NCBI RefSeq assembly: GCF_000699445.3
Contig: NC_067196.1
Coordinates: 83,814,364 to 83,878,363 of the forward strand
DNA length: 64,000 bases
Direction of reading: 5' to 3'
Source: Schistosoma haematobium
Lineage: Eukaryota > Platyhelminthes > Trematoda > Strigeidida > Schistosomatidae
The notes beneath the pieces were generated by a model. That model was not told where the DNA came from and ran no database searches. It worked only from the letters and a program-made list of their open reading frames with translations. This document shows positions 1 to 12,889 of this stretch, one piece after another. The translations under genes and the position numbers were made by a program. Position 1 is the stretch's first letter; every line of letters starts with the position of its first letter.

Positions 1-1923
1 GTATAGTGATGAGTTCCACTCAACTGATTGTTCGACGATGATCCGTAGTGTTGCAATTTGGTCTGTGCACGACCGATCCTTACGGAATCCAGCTTGTTGA
101 TCTCGAAGTTGGGCGTCTACTGCATCCTTCATCCGGTTCAGCAACACTCTGTTGAAGACTTTCCCTGGTATTGACAGTAGTGTAATGCCTCTGTAGTTTT
201 CACATTTGCTCAGATCTCCTTTCTTTGGAATCTTGACGAGGTGTCCTTCTTTCCAGTCCATCGGCATTTGTTCCTCCTCCCAAATCTTTTTGAATAGAAG
301 ATAAAGCATGCTTGTGGTTGCTTCGATGTCTGATTTCAGTGCTTCAGCTGGTATATTGTCGGGTCCTGCTGCTTTCCCGTTCTTGATTTGTCTGACAGCC
401 ATTCTAATTTCTTCCGTAGTTGGTGGGTTGACATCTATAGGAAGATCTATGTGTGCTGCTTCGATGTCCGGTGGATTCATTGGAGCCGGCCTATTCAGGA
501 GTTCCTCGAAGTATTCTACCCATCTGTTACTCTGTTGTTGAATTTCGGTGATTGGCTTGCCTTCTTTGTCTTTGACCGGCCTCTCTGGTTTACTGTATTT
601 CCCTGCTAGTTTCTTCGTTGTATCGTGAAGCTGTTTCATATTTCCTTCTCTAGCAGCTTTTTCTGCCGTCATTGCTAGTTCTTCCACGTATTTCTTCTTG
701 TTGGCTCTAATGCTCCTCTTCACTTGTTTGTTTGCTTCTATGTATTCAGCTTGTGCTTGGACTTTCTCTGCTCGTGTTCGGCTGTTGTTTATTGCTGCCT
801 TCTTGTTCTTCCTTTCTTTGATCTTGTCCAGTGTTTCTGTAGAGATCCATTCCTTATGATGGTATTTCTTTAGACCGAGAACCTCTTGACACGTTGAAGT
901 TAATGCTTCCTTGATGCCTTTCCAGTTGTCCTCCATACTAGTTTCTTATTCTTCTTTCAGTAGATCTTGTAAGGCTTGGAACCTGTTGTTGAGAGCTATC
1001 TTGAATTCATTGAGTTTGTCAGTATCTCGAAGGAAGGCTGTATTGAACCTTTGTAGTGCTGTTTGTCCAGTTGTTCAGTTCTTTTTTAGCTTCAGTTTTA
1101 AATTGGCTACAACTAGGTGGTGATCTGAAGCTATGTCAGCACCTCTCCTGGTTCTCACATCCTCCATTGTCCTTCGGAATTTTTTGTTGATGCAAATATG
1201 ATCTATTTGGTTCTCTGTAGTGTGGTCCGGTGAGATCCATGTAGCCTTGTGTATACGCTTGTGTGGAAATATTGTGCCTCCTATGACCAATTTGTTGAAT
1301 GCACATAGATTTGCAAATCTTTCTCCATTTTCGTTTCTTTCTCCCAGTCCATGTCGTCCCATGATATCTTCATATCCAGTGTTGTCTATTCCGACTTTGG
1401 CATTTAGATCTCCCATCAGAATAGTTAGGTCGTTTCTTGGGCATTTCTCAATGATTGACTGCAGCCGCTCGTAGAACTGATCTTTAATGTCGTCGTTGCT
1501 ATCATTGGTGGGTGCATAACATTGGATAATATTCATTGTGATCCCCTCCTTCTTTGTTTTGAATGATGCTTTGATGATTCTGGATCCGTGAGACTCCCAT
1601 CCTACAAGTGCATTTCGTGCTACTTTGGACAGCATAAGAGCGACTCCCTGAGTGTGTGGAGCATTGTCCTCCTCGTGACCGGAGTATAGCAGCATCTCTC
1701 CCGTAGCTAGCCTTTTCTGTCCAGCTTGGGTCCAGTGGGTTTCGCTGATTCCCAGTACTGCTAAGTTGTATCTCCTCATTTCCATTGATATTTGACTGGT
1801 CCTCCCGGTTTCCCACATTGTTCGAACGTTCCATGTACCTATAAAAATTTTTGCTCTGGTTGTTAGAAGGGGCATCGGCCTTGTGGCTTCCGAAGGAACT
1901 CGGCTTTCACCATGAAGCGTCAT
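1..1923 (-). mobile_element. RTE-A non-LTR retrotransposon, 5' portion (endonuclease and start of RT), cut by the window edge
   Basis: Read on the - strand this is a long, nearly continuous reading frame. It starts with an apurinic-type endonuclease and continues through a basic linker into the N-terminal half of a reverse transcriptase, with motifs such as KKLAGKYSKPERP, ENYRGITLLS and DQQAGFRKDRSCTDQI near the window edge. This order and these motifs are typical of RTE-clade elements, which have one ORF. The frame is interrupted by in-frame stops at 1075-1077 (TGA where a Trp would fit) and 946-948 (TAA). The copy therefore looks dead but young. The RT catalytic half and the 3' end lie left of the window. 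Many truncated 3' ends of what looks like the same family occur later (8985, 12887, 33419, 38280, 44560, 47748, 52580, 57640 and others). The name SR2-like is possible but not proven. Confidence 0.85.
1075..1923 (-). pseudogene. RTE-A endonuclease domain (AP-endonuclease-like), 282 codons to a nonsense codon
   Basis: This domain nicks target DNA to prime reverse transcription. Visible landmarks are TWNVRTM (about residues 30-36, with the active-site Asn32), SETHW (Glu61), GDLNAKVG (about residue 165) and the C-terminal SDHHLVVA (Asp267, His268), the usual exonuclease-endonuclease-phosphatase set. Catalytic residues all appear present. The frame stops in the linker just after the endonuclease, but the same frame resumes with recognisable RTE linker sequence, so the stop is a point mutation and not the natural end. 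The start was taken at the first Met; an earlier start is not excluded. Confidence 0.85.
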
Positions 1924-2310
1924 AATTCTTGTAAATGAAGACCTTCTAACTCCCAGGGCAGAGTTAAAATGGTTTGGATTATTTTTTCTGGTAAGCGTTT
2001 TTTTAGCGAGTTAGTTTTCTACGGGATGGGGACGCTAACCCCATGCTCAACCCTCCTCCTTTACCCGGGCTTGGGACCGGCAGTAACCCTATAAGAGCTA
2101 CAGGCGGAGTTTATATGTATAATACCGTTGAAAATTGAGTAGTACTGAACATCTCTCTCATTCTTGTACGGGACCCTGTATACACCCATAACTGAAACGA
2201 CGACCTCCAGTGACCCACATCTGAAATCATTGGTGACAACTGTCTCATCACTGACAAGTGTGATCTCAATCATCCAAGTCTTCTCACTGCCGCTGCAGTA
2301 ATGAATTTCT
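1924..2310 (-). mobile_element. Probable 5' UTR of the RTE-A copy
   Basis: This stretch lies directly upstream (on the - strand) of the endonuclease start and is richer in GC than its surroundings. Positions 1972-2112 are repeated in the same orientation at 56509-56651, so at least this part is mobile DNA. The outer limit near 2310 is a guess from base composition. No coding potential beyond chance is seen. Confidence 0.5.
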
Positions 2311-2336
2311 TTAGAAGTTCAAAATTTGTACGAAGG

Positions 2337-2480
2337 ATTCCAAAGACAATCATCCAAATGACTAGCCACTGGCTGTAAATCCAAGACATCTTGGGTTCAA
2401 TCCTATATGAGGTCGTAAGTATGCACTGCTAAGGAGTCCTATACTAAGACAAAATAGCTTTATATTGCTTTCTTTTTTTT
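2337..2480 (+). repeat. tRNA-headed short repeat with decayed hammerhead (family II)
   Basis: A B-box-like GGGTTCAATCC at about 2393 is followed by a degraded hammerhead region (CTAAGGAGTCC ... GACAAAATAG). This is the same head-plus-ribozyme layout as the better copies at 41690 and 37690. The conserved core is broken (CTAAGGA in place of CTGANGA, and CAAAA in place of GAAAC). Limits are approximate. Confidence 0.5.
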
Positions 2481-3444
2481 AGTAGTACTCTGTGATCAGT
2501 GATTTTTGTAAATTATTGGTTTTTCTCAAAGAAACCTTAACTCTTGAAACTATATCGGTGATGATCTAAATGATCGTCATTTACAAACAGATCATCTAGA
2601 GCAGTTAAAGTATATCACTTCAGTAGCGTAATTGCATCATATCCATTCAAGTCAAGCAGGGTAACGATGTATTTTCATGACAATTTTATCATCTTTGTAG
2701 CTTACTATCTTTAACATAATCAAGACTTGGTCAGGTATTTGTCACTTTTATCGGTAAAAAGTGTTCTTTACTGATTATCTTATTGTGACAGTATACCAAC
2801 TGTTTGTCATCAATTCTAACCAAGTTTTATTCTAAAGTAGTTGGCTCATTTAGTTAAAACCATTTCACTGTCTTATTGAAAAAATAACTTTCAATTATAT
2901 TCATATTTATATTGTTATTCAGTTGTTCATACGTGAATTACGAATCTTTTATATAACAAATAACCTCGCGCATGTTCCACCATGAGAGACATCACCTTAC
3001 TGAATTTCCTCAGTAATCCTTAAGTGTGATATGAATGAACTTTTTATAGTGGCTGAATATACCATCTGGATTCGAACTTACAATCCTCTGGAATTCATTA
3101 TATTTAATAAATAAAATCAAACTTAATAGGTCTCAATAAATCTTATCTCTTTAGAGGAAATGTCTCAGTGCTTTGAGCTTAGTTTATTCACTTTCATTCC
3201 TCTTGAGTTTAAAATAACTTGTCTATGTTGTAACTGTGATTATCGGCTGTTATTTGAAATGTTTTATTCATAGTAAATATTTAGGGTTTCAGATTTTAGT
3301 ATCGTCCAAACTTGTTAATCTATAATCTGTAATGAATCCAAATTCTTTCATTTTTGTAATATGTATGAAGTTACAGATGAATGTATACCTGATAGGTTTA
3401 AACAAATTATACCTGATTTTTGTATTTTGAAAATATTTATTTAG
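2481..3444. other. AT-rich non-coding stretch, probably intron of the RasGAP gene
   Basis: No coding exon, RNA gene or clear repeat is seen. It lies directly 5' of the first recognised exon, which begins with a split codon, so it is most simply the 3' part of a larger intron. Confidence 0.5.
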
Positions 3445-3737
3445 GCTGTCGTTTTGCATGTGACTGGGCTGTTCGTTCAAATGTAACCTCTGTAGATAAT
3501 AAATCTTTGTTGTCATCATCAACTAATCCGAACGTGACCAATTTATCAGAAAATAATAGTTATAATAATTATCTTGTTAATTGTGATTTACCACCGGCCA
3601 CTTGGGAGATTGTATACCAAAGATGGGTGACGAGTTTGAAACGACATTGTCGTAATACAAAAGCCGATTCAGCAACTGAAGACAATGTATCACTTAGGCA
3701 AACGAACTTAAGATGTTATCGCAACCTTGAGATCAAG
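3445..3737 (+). CDS. RasGAP exon a: end of PH-like region and start of C2
   Basis: The acceptor is ATTTAG and the donor AAG|GTAATT. The exon starts with two bases of a split codon and ends in phase 0. After a Ser/Asn-rich loop it encodes [20 protein letters not shown], which fits the last PH helix (compare RDKWIENLRR in vertebrate family members), and then [10 protein letters not shown], the first C2 strand. Confidence 0.8.
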
Positions 3738-6700
3738 GTAATTTGTTTCCCCCTTTCTTATGAATAATCAATATCTATTCATTGTGCTTAGTATTTTTAT
3801 TCATATGATAAATATGCATGATAAATAACTGTGCAGTTTTAGGTAATTTCCTTTCCTTTAAAATTAAGTAATTTTGTGGCATTTTGAAAGCAAAGTAGTA
3901 TGATGTATGGTTATGGCTATGAATAATGCATTGATCAGTCCTGAGGAAAGATGACTTGGTGATTGAAGCTGTTGGTTTTCAGTCACTTACTTTTCTTCTC
4001 AAGCTCCTCTTAACCTACTTCAGTTCTGGATAACCAAATAGTTCCATGATTCATCTAAACACCTAAACAGTATGGTTGAAAGGCATGTTCAGGTATCTAT
4101 GCTCAGTAAATTGGTTGTGTTCATTGTTGAATAGTTATTTAACTATAGATATTCAGGATATATTGATATAAATTTATGTTGGTCGCTGGCATGAAATCCA
4201 TCAAAGCGATTAATATCGAAAGTTACTTGATCAGAGTCAGGTTATTTCGGTAGAAGTATACCATACTTACGGCTTTAAATGAACCAATCAGAATCAAGAT
4301 GGTGCTTCGTAGATTTTTGCATGGAATTAAGAGCGTATTACAGGACAGCTGCCAGGTTCTCATTAACTAAGTGAAAATTGACAATACTTGGTTCTTAAAA
4401 AAACACTTGAAACTGATAAAACTAGCTACTAAGCAACCAAATAGGGATCACAAGAAATATCTGCTCTTGATGTATCGAAGTTCTTGGTTTCATTCAGTTC
4501 ATAGTCAAAGCTGTTTGTATAACAACTTTCTTGCACTCTAACTTCTGACTCTATATCTAAGTTCTATGTTTCTTAAGTCTGTAAACAGAAGGGCGACAAA
4601 ACATTATTGCATCATAACTTGTGTCACTTTATGATGAAAATCCTAATTCTAATTTGTAATCCTAATACGTAGCTCTAGTTTAACTCCTAATACATAACCC
4701 TAACTGTTTTCCGTTATAGCTTATGTCAATTGGGAGTGCAAACCTTATAGTATTATCACCCTAACTCAGAACACCAGCCCAACTCTTAATATTCTAATTT
4801 AACCTTTTCCCCTAACTATCATTAATAATTAAAAATGTAAGAAATAACTAATTATTAATTAATTAATTATTCACATCGGGATATAACAGGATCAAACAAT
4901 AGTTTATTTAACGTCAATACTAGTAGTTCATACACGACAAAACCTAGAAGAGAAGTGAATAGTAGAAAGCAGTCCACGATATTGAATGGTATTTCATGGA
5001 TTTGTCAAAACTGATTGTCTGTTCGTCATCACTCACCGGTCAATCATATCTTGCTTTCATTGCCCACATGTTGTTTTACACAAAAATAAACATAATCATA
5101 TATGATATTTCATGCATTTGTTAGTTAAGTGGTTTTGTGCATTCTGCTTTGCCATAAATCGATGACAAACAGACCACTCTTTACGGAGAAAAAAGACAAC
5201 TATTTTCTCTCCGTGATCCATTGTGTATTTCAAATAACTTTTAAGTGTGTTGGTACCCTAATTCATTTGTTCTAAATTAGTATTATAATAAACGAACACT
5301 CAAGTGGATAAAAACAATCTTTTTGTTCAATACATAATCACACAATGGTTTAGTAAAATGTGAAAATCATAAATCAAATACACCGTTTGCACATCTTCGA
5401 ATTATCTCTTACAAGTTTCGTAGTTCCTTCATTCCTGTTGTTATCTTCATTGCTTTCAGTTTTCTCTCTCCTCTTCATTTCAATCTTCTCAACCTTCTGC
5501 TGCCAGGCATTCTACTTCTGGTTGATGTTACATACTACATACACCACAGTACTACATAACAGACACTTTTCAACCACTAAGATTTATAACCTGTCTATAA
5601 GAGCTAAATGTTCCCTGTCAAATCACTTTCCATGCATAAAACATTTCTTTTCATACTTGTTGCATACAATGATGCAATCTTCATAATGTAAATCACGCAC
5701 TGATCTTAGCTAAACAGCTATTGGAAGACCGGAATGCGATTACCAAGTAAGTAATCATCACTTGCTTAGGACAATCAGTAACCATCAGACTGCGTTATTT
5801 ACGCAATTATTTCCTAAATATGAAATTTCAGTTCTGTACAACATGTCAGTCACAGAAAGCAATACAATACCAGTCTTGTGAAACTTATTCGAAGTGTTTT
5901 CTATGTATCTAATGTCTAGAGCAGATTGCCAAACACTAGCTGGTGATTTTTTTCTGTTTAAAGATGTATCGTATTGTTAAGTCAAGTGCTATCATGTTTA
6001 TTGGGGTTTGTAGTTGACCTGTGGTATTTGCTAATTAAGAAATGATTGAGCTATTCTGATATGAACGGTTCTATGACGGACTCGATAACGGCAAACGGTA
6101 GCCGATGATTTAGAAATTAGCCGCTAACACTGGAAAAAAACCAAGTATAGGAAAATCCTGATATTTAACCAGGAACAAATAGAAATAGTACAACTTAGCA
6201 AATATAGTAACAAAAGCATAACCTTCAAGCATATAGGAGATTAGCGAATTAAAAGTGATTCCGACCAGTCAGAAAAGGGTAAAGATTTTGAGAAAAATTT
6301 AATTCCAATAAGAACCTTACATGTCACCATTCCTAGCGTTCTGAACAAAAACTGAGTGACTCCGTGATTACTTTAGCATTTACACAATATTTAGTCAAAA
6401 ATTTGTATACTTCACTTTGGAAATTTAACTATTTAGTCAGGATGAGCTGATATGTGACAAGATAGTTTAGGAAATAACATCACTATGTTCGATGGCCAAA
6501 ACCAAATGGTAAAAAGGTGTAGACCTCGACTCCGTTTTGTTTGATAATGGATGTCTGTAGTCGTAGGTAAACTATTGCTCCAGAGAATGGAATTCCTTTT
6601 TTATAACTATTTTGTTTACGGTTATGAGCCTTTTACCTCTTTGTTCCTTATATCAAATATCTCGTATACATCTGTACAGTTGCTAAGAGTTTTCGAATGA

Positions 6701-9700
6701 AGACGAATCTATGTGGAAAAAGTCACTGTGTTTATGATTCCGAGTAAATTATTCGAATCTATTTATACAATAAAGTAAATTTAGCGTTAAAATGGAAAGG
6801 ATAATCAAATTCTTTTGGTTCATAAATCATCTTGTTTAGTCAGTGGTCCATAAAGACACGTGGAGTGATCGTGTATTTAGTTGAATGCTAGACAACTTAA
6901 TCTGTCCTCATTTAATTTAATTCTTTTCTCAGTGTTCTTATTTGCTACCTTTGACGTTCTCAATGAATAAATATTTACTTTATATTTCATTTATAAACTT
7001 TCAGTTTCTGTTTGTCTGCTTATTCGATTCCACCTTTGTTTTGTTAGTTCAATAATGCCAAATTAATGCCAACGTCATCATCGAAATCTCGCCGAGATGA
7101 TTCAATTTACTCTGTAAATTTAGATGGATTTGAAATTGGACGTGCCTACTCCGGGTCTTCTGTCGTTTCTATTTTTTTAGAGTAAGTCATAAATTGTCTT
7201 TTCTACATTAATAAATGTTGATAAAATTATTAGTGTGTTTTAGAAAAGGTGGTTATCTAATGTGGTTTGTGGTGTTAATGGTAGTGTAGCTGCTCAATGC
7301 ACTCGTGGTGTAAACAAAGTTAAGTATACAATCATATCGTGAATTCACATAGCAGGTTATTACAAGCCCTTATGTGGACTGATATAGAACGGAATACTGA
7401 TATAACCGTTATATTGATCATTGTAATCTTATTGGTTATATCATATGTATTCATATACAATTACTTTCGTCTATGTAAATTTTCTACGAATTTGTTAGTA
7501 TGTATCTGTTTTTCCACCTGTCTTATTCATTGTCCTGTTGAACTACATTTAAGCTCATTTAAAGGTTCGTATTCTGAGTTGACTTATTGCCGACCTCATT
7601 TTCACCCACAGTTTGTCCGCTCAGCTAAATTTCGCAACTAACTTTTACATAATACAGTTGTATAGATTGGGTTAGGGGAAGTACGATGGTACGAAATTAA
7701 TAGGATCTATATATGATGCATCATCGTCACTATTATCAACAATTGGGTTAATAAGTAACTAAAATGTGGTTATTCGTACATAGTAATAGTAAGAGTAATT
7801 TTCAGCCAGAATCATGTCTTAGGATAATTTGTATCGGACTAATGTCTTTATACTGAGATGATGCAGCATATTTGTAGCTCAAGTTGCAGCATGTTGTAAG
7901 TATTGTGTCCTCTGAGCTGAACGTTGGATTTGCGCTGCCTAATCAAAAATGAACCTCCTTTCTGTTTTACACTTATCTATAATGCATTAGCGATAAATGT
8001 ACTAACGTTTATATTTCCGATTATTTGTTTCGATTCTTTCTGTGATTGATTGTGTAAGCCTCTCTTACAAGTCACGTTGATTGTGATTTGGTTCATTTTA
8101 TTGTGAACTTTCTAAAGTCCGAATAAAATATAACTGTTCAGTACATATCTGTTATGGTTGGTTTACTGTTTGTAAAAGCATGAATGAGAATTGTGGCAAA
8201 ATGATATAAATTATTTATCATATTTTTCGTGTCGAAATTAAGCGTTATTTCTAAGTAATGACGAACTTGGTAATGGCCTGAATACCTATCATCTCCTACA
8301 TGACGTATTTTATAAATTCATAAAAGAATTTTTACGATCTTTGTTATAGATCATGTTTGAAAAATATTTATTATGTGACGATGACAGTATGATAATTATT
8401 ATTTGATTTATGTATCATGTCGTGAAGGTGTTTTTCTATTTGTTGTAACCAGTGGACGTTGAATGTGGTTGACCAGTAAACGATGACGAACAGACAGTCA
8501 GTTTTGACAAATCCATGAAATACCATTCAATATCGTGAACTGCTTTCTACTATTCACTTTTATTCTGGGTTTTACCGCATATGAACTACTTGTATTGGCG
8601 TTGAATAAACTATTGTCTGGCCCATTATCGGATTCTCAATTAATGGTCGTAAATTTTGTATCTGGATATAATGTGATCCAGTCAATATTCTAGCCTATGG
8701 AGTTGTAGTAATATCTTAATATCGTCTTATAGCATGAGGACATTTTACCATTAGAACAGATTTTTCATCATTCAAAAGTTTATTATTTGTGAGTTTCTCC
8801 AAATAGTTACATTACAGGAGAACATTCAAATCTCAAATACCATTTAATGAGGATTTTTTTAACCATTCTCATTCATTATTCTTTTCTAGTGAATTTCCGT
8901 TTGGTTTCAAAAAGATTGAAGTTTTTATGAAGGAAGATAAACGTAAACGTTCACGTAAGTTGACGTTTCTATTTAACAATAATGGTCACTTGAGATTGTC
9001 TTACTTGTTTACTTACTTATGCCTCTTACTATTCGTGGAGCATAAGCTACCGACCAGTATTATTCAACCAACTCTTTCCTGGGTTCTCCTTTCTAGTTGT
9101 CTCCAAGTGTCATTCATCCTTTTGATGTCTGCCTCCAGTTTCCAACTCAATATATATTTTGTTCTTAAGCTTTTAATTTGGCCTTCAGAATTCCAAGTTA
9201 GCATTTGCTTTGTGATGCAGATCGATGATTTCTTCACTGTATGTCCTATCCACTTCCAGGATCTTTTCTTAATTTCCTCTTCAGTTGGAATCTGGTTTGT
9301 TCTCTCCCATAGTAGGTTGTTGCTGATGGTATCCGACCAACGGATATTGAGTATGTTACGTAGACAATTGTTTACAAATAATTGTACATTTTTGGTGGTT
9401 GTTGTAGTTCTTCAAGTTTCAGCTCCATGCAGTGCAACTAAATGTCTTGACGTTCATATTGAAAATTCTGATTTTGATCTTGACTGACAGTTGTTTAGAG
9501 TCCCATATGTTCTTCAACGGTAGAAATGCTTCCCTTTCTTTGCTAATTTTCGCCCTTTATGTCTAGATCCGATCCTCTTCGTTCATTGTTGATGGTGACG
9601 AGGTACCTGATGATTTCCACCTCTTCCAGAGTTTCTCCATCAAGTGTGTTTTATTTATGGATCATGCCTTTTCTTCTGTACGTTGAGGTCTACTGATGCA

Positions 9701-12700
9701 GAGGCTGCTTCTATACTAGTTGTCTTCATCAGCATTTGTTGGTGTATGGGACAGAAGAGCTAGGTAATCTGTTAAGTCCGAATCGTCTAGTTGCACCCAA
9801 TCTGTCTCTTGTATTCCGTGCATTCTGTGAGATGTTAAGGTCTTCATAATCCAGTCAACCACCCGAAAAAAGAGAAGGGATGAGAGTTAACATCCTTGTT
9901 TGGCACCGTTCTTCACTTGAATTGCATCTGTAAGATTTTTTTGGAGCAATATCATAGCCATAGAAAACCACATCAATTATTCCATTATTTTGTAATTTTA
10001 ATTTCCTGTTTTTTTCGCACTAAAACTCATCATGGAAGTTATTCTAGGTTATAATCGCGTTCGAATATTTTATTTTTTTTGTGTGTGGCTCTTCTAGTGG
10101 GTTAGAAGCTTAGTTTTATTTTTAAGGTGAGTTTAACATCTATTTATATACTTGAATCAATCTCCTTTTGCCTTAATCAATTTTTGCTGAATATCTTCAA
10201 GACTGTTTCTATGCTTCGTATATGGACCGCTGTGACAACCATAATCCTCAACCGAGTCTGCTACTCTTACGTGTTGGTCGACTTGCCTATCGTGACAGCT
10301 CATCCGAGCCATATTGGTTGGAGCGTATTATCCTTTAGAGAATGGTTAAACTAAAAGTAGCCTTCACGCGGTGGGGGCCTTTTTTTACTAAATTGAGAGG
10401 ATGGAAAGCAAATGTTGGGCGCTTTAATCGGGTTGGTGGATACGGAGAGTTCACCTAAGGGAGTTGGAAAACCCTGATTCCTAACCAATCGTGCACATGG
10501 GCTCCTGTATCCTGAGGGAACAAATAGAGTATGAACCTATTGTTGTTCGCCGGTTGCTATGAGACTGCACAAACCAAACATTCCACTACGTCCAATTGTA
10601 GCACTCCATGGAACGCCAACATACAATTTGTCAAAAGAAATTTCACGAATACTGAAACATTTAGTAGATTCATCCAACCACTCCATCAAATCCCACACAC
10701 AATTCCTGGACCAAAATAAGGACATTCAAATCAACAACGACGAACTGATGATATCCTTCGATGTAACAGCGTTATTCACCTCAGTTGAATCAAGGTTACC
10801 AAGAGAAACTATATCCCTGCTTCTCACCAACGACACAAATCTCACTAAGTATGCGAAGCTTTAAATTCCAAGTCTACTTGAACTCATCGGTTTATGCCTA
10901 ACAATATATTTTCAATTCAATAACAAAATCCACAAACAAACGAAAGGGACACCAATTGGATCACCAATATCAAGACTGATCGCAGAAACAGTGATGCAAA
11001 CACTAGAAGCCGCGATATTACCAGTGATCAAGCCAAAAATTTGGATTCGCTATGTGGACGACACATTCGTCATCGTCAGAAAGAATGAGCTGGAAAACAC
11101 TTACAAGTTGATCAACAACGTCTTCGATGACATCAAGTTCACAATGGAACAGGAGTCAAACAAGAAACTATCATTGTTGTATATCTTAATCACTAGAACC
11201 GACACAGGAAAACCTGGAAGCACTGGATGGCCGTTTCGTCCTATTGTGGTACTCCCTAGCAGTGCACATCCACGACCTCGTCCCCTGCGAGGTTCGGAAC
11301 CAGGACCTTCTGGTTTCTCGCGCGACCACTTATCCACTAAACCACTGAGTCGGCATTAAGCGGTGGTAATGTCTAACTTCAACTAATCCACGAAATTGAG
11401 CGACACATCCACCATTGTATTCAGTGAGTTACCATCTCAAAACAGACCTGGTTGAACTCCAACGGTCACTACTTCTCACCAGCACTCCAGGATATACCAC
11501 TTCCAATGGTCAATATCGTGGATGCGCACTGCTGAGAAGTCATACAAAAGGACGGAACGGCCGTCCATTGCTTCCATGTTTTCCATGGTGGTCTAGCTTC
11601 AACTGACTCATGATCTTAACCATTGAAATTACTATAATATCCACAAAACCTATGTGATATTAAATAAATAATAAATAAAAGCAGCAACTTAAGGCCCTAA
11701 GGCAATGTTGTACTTCTGATTGTAGAGAGGTGTGATTTCAGGAAGGTGTTTTCTCCGGAAGACTGGCATGTGCAGCAATCTCGCCTCACAACGGGAGGAA
11801 TGAGTGAGAAAAGGTCGACCCTAAAGATGCCACACTCCCATGATAAAATCTGAGAATTATGCAGTAAATACTTCATTTGCAAAATATCAGTCAATTGTCT
11901 CAGACTTTATTGTTCATTCGTTCTCACACTAATTCTCTGTTTTCATTCTCTTTCCGTCTATCTTCTTAACCTTTGTCTCCATGTATTCCATTTTCGAATG
12001 ATGATACATACTACTTATGTCTTCGCATCAGTAGCACACACCACAATTTGAATTCACGAAAGGTTACTCCTGGTTTCTAAAAACCACTCTCTTAACTACA
12101 CGTTGGAGATTTGTATGATCAAACCTTTTGTTAGATTGGACAGCATGATTCTTTAGCTAGGACTCTATAATCTAACGTCATCGATCTATGTCGCGTCACG
12201 TAAACGCCCATATAGGATCCAGTTGTAGTCATTCATTTGACCTGACCTCGTCAATATAAAGAACCTGCACGATTCACCTTTCGTGCAACGGAATGCTTAC
12301 TTCAAGGTTCGGATTACTGCAAGTACAAAGTTTATTATATAAACTGCCGAGGTATCCGTACTAACGCTTCCCGTCATCACAAGCCAAGAATATAGGTTTT
12401 AAACAACCATTTTCCTCGTCGGTATTTCGTGAAGACATTCATTCAAGTAATCCAATTCAGTTAGCTGTATCTCAGTTCTTAGAGTTTTCGACAATTTTTT
12501 GTAATAATTTTTTTCATAAATTCATATTTAATGTCTTTTTTCCAGTCGCTATCGATTTTGATATAGTCCAATACAATGCTACTTCAAATTTCGGTGGTTC
12601 TACGATTGCAGATCATGATAAACAAGTTTCTGCTAGTAATTCATCATCGGCATCTCTCTCATTATCGTCAACGTCCCCTCTCCATTATTCAATATGTGAT

Positions 12701-12844
12701 ACGCAAGAACGTAGCAATGGTCAAGTATCCATTATTTATAAAGAATTACACGTAATTCCTTTTCAATATTATGAAGGTTTTCGTCAGGTAATTACAGTTT
12801 TTGCAAATTTTATTGTTTCCATTTTGTCTTACCAAGTTTACTTA

Positions 12845-12889
<45 letters not shown>

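Noticed and set aside
3910..3970. Hammerhead-like CTGAGGAAAGATG
   Set aside because: No stem II partner, GAAAC box or cleavage triplet could be placed.
8927..9487. 186-codon + strand frame
   Set aside because: Its start overlaps the end of RasGAP exon c and the rest is the antisense of an RTE-A fragment.
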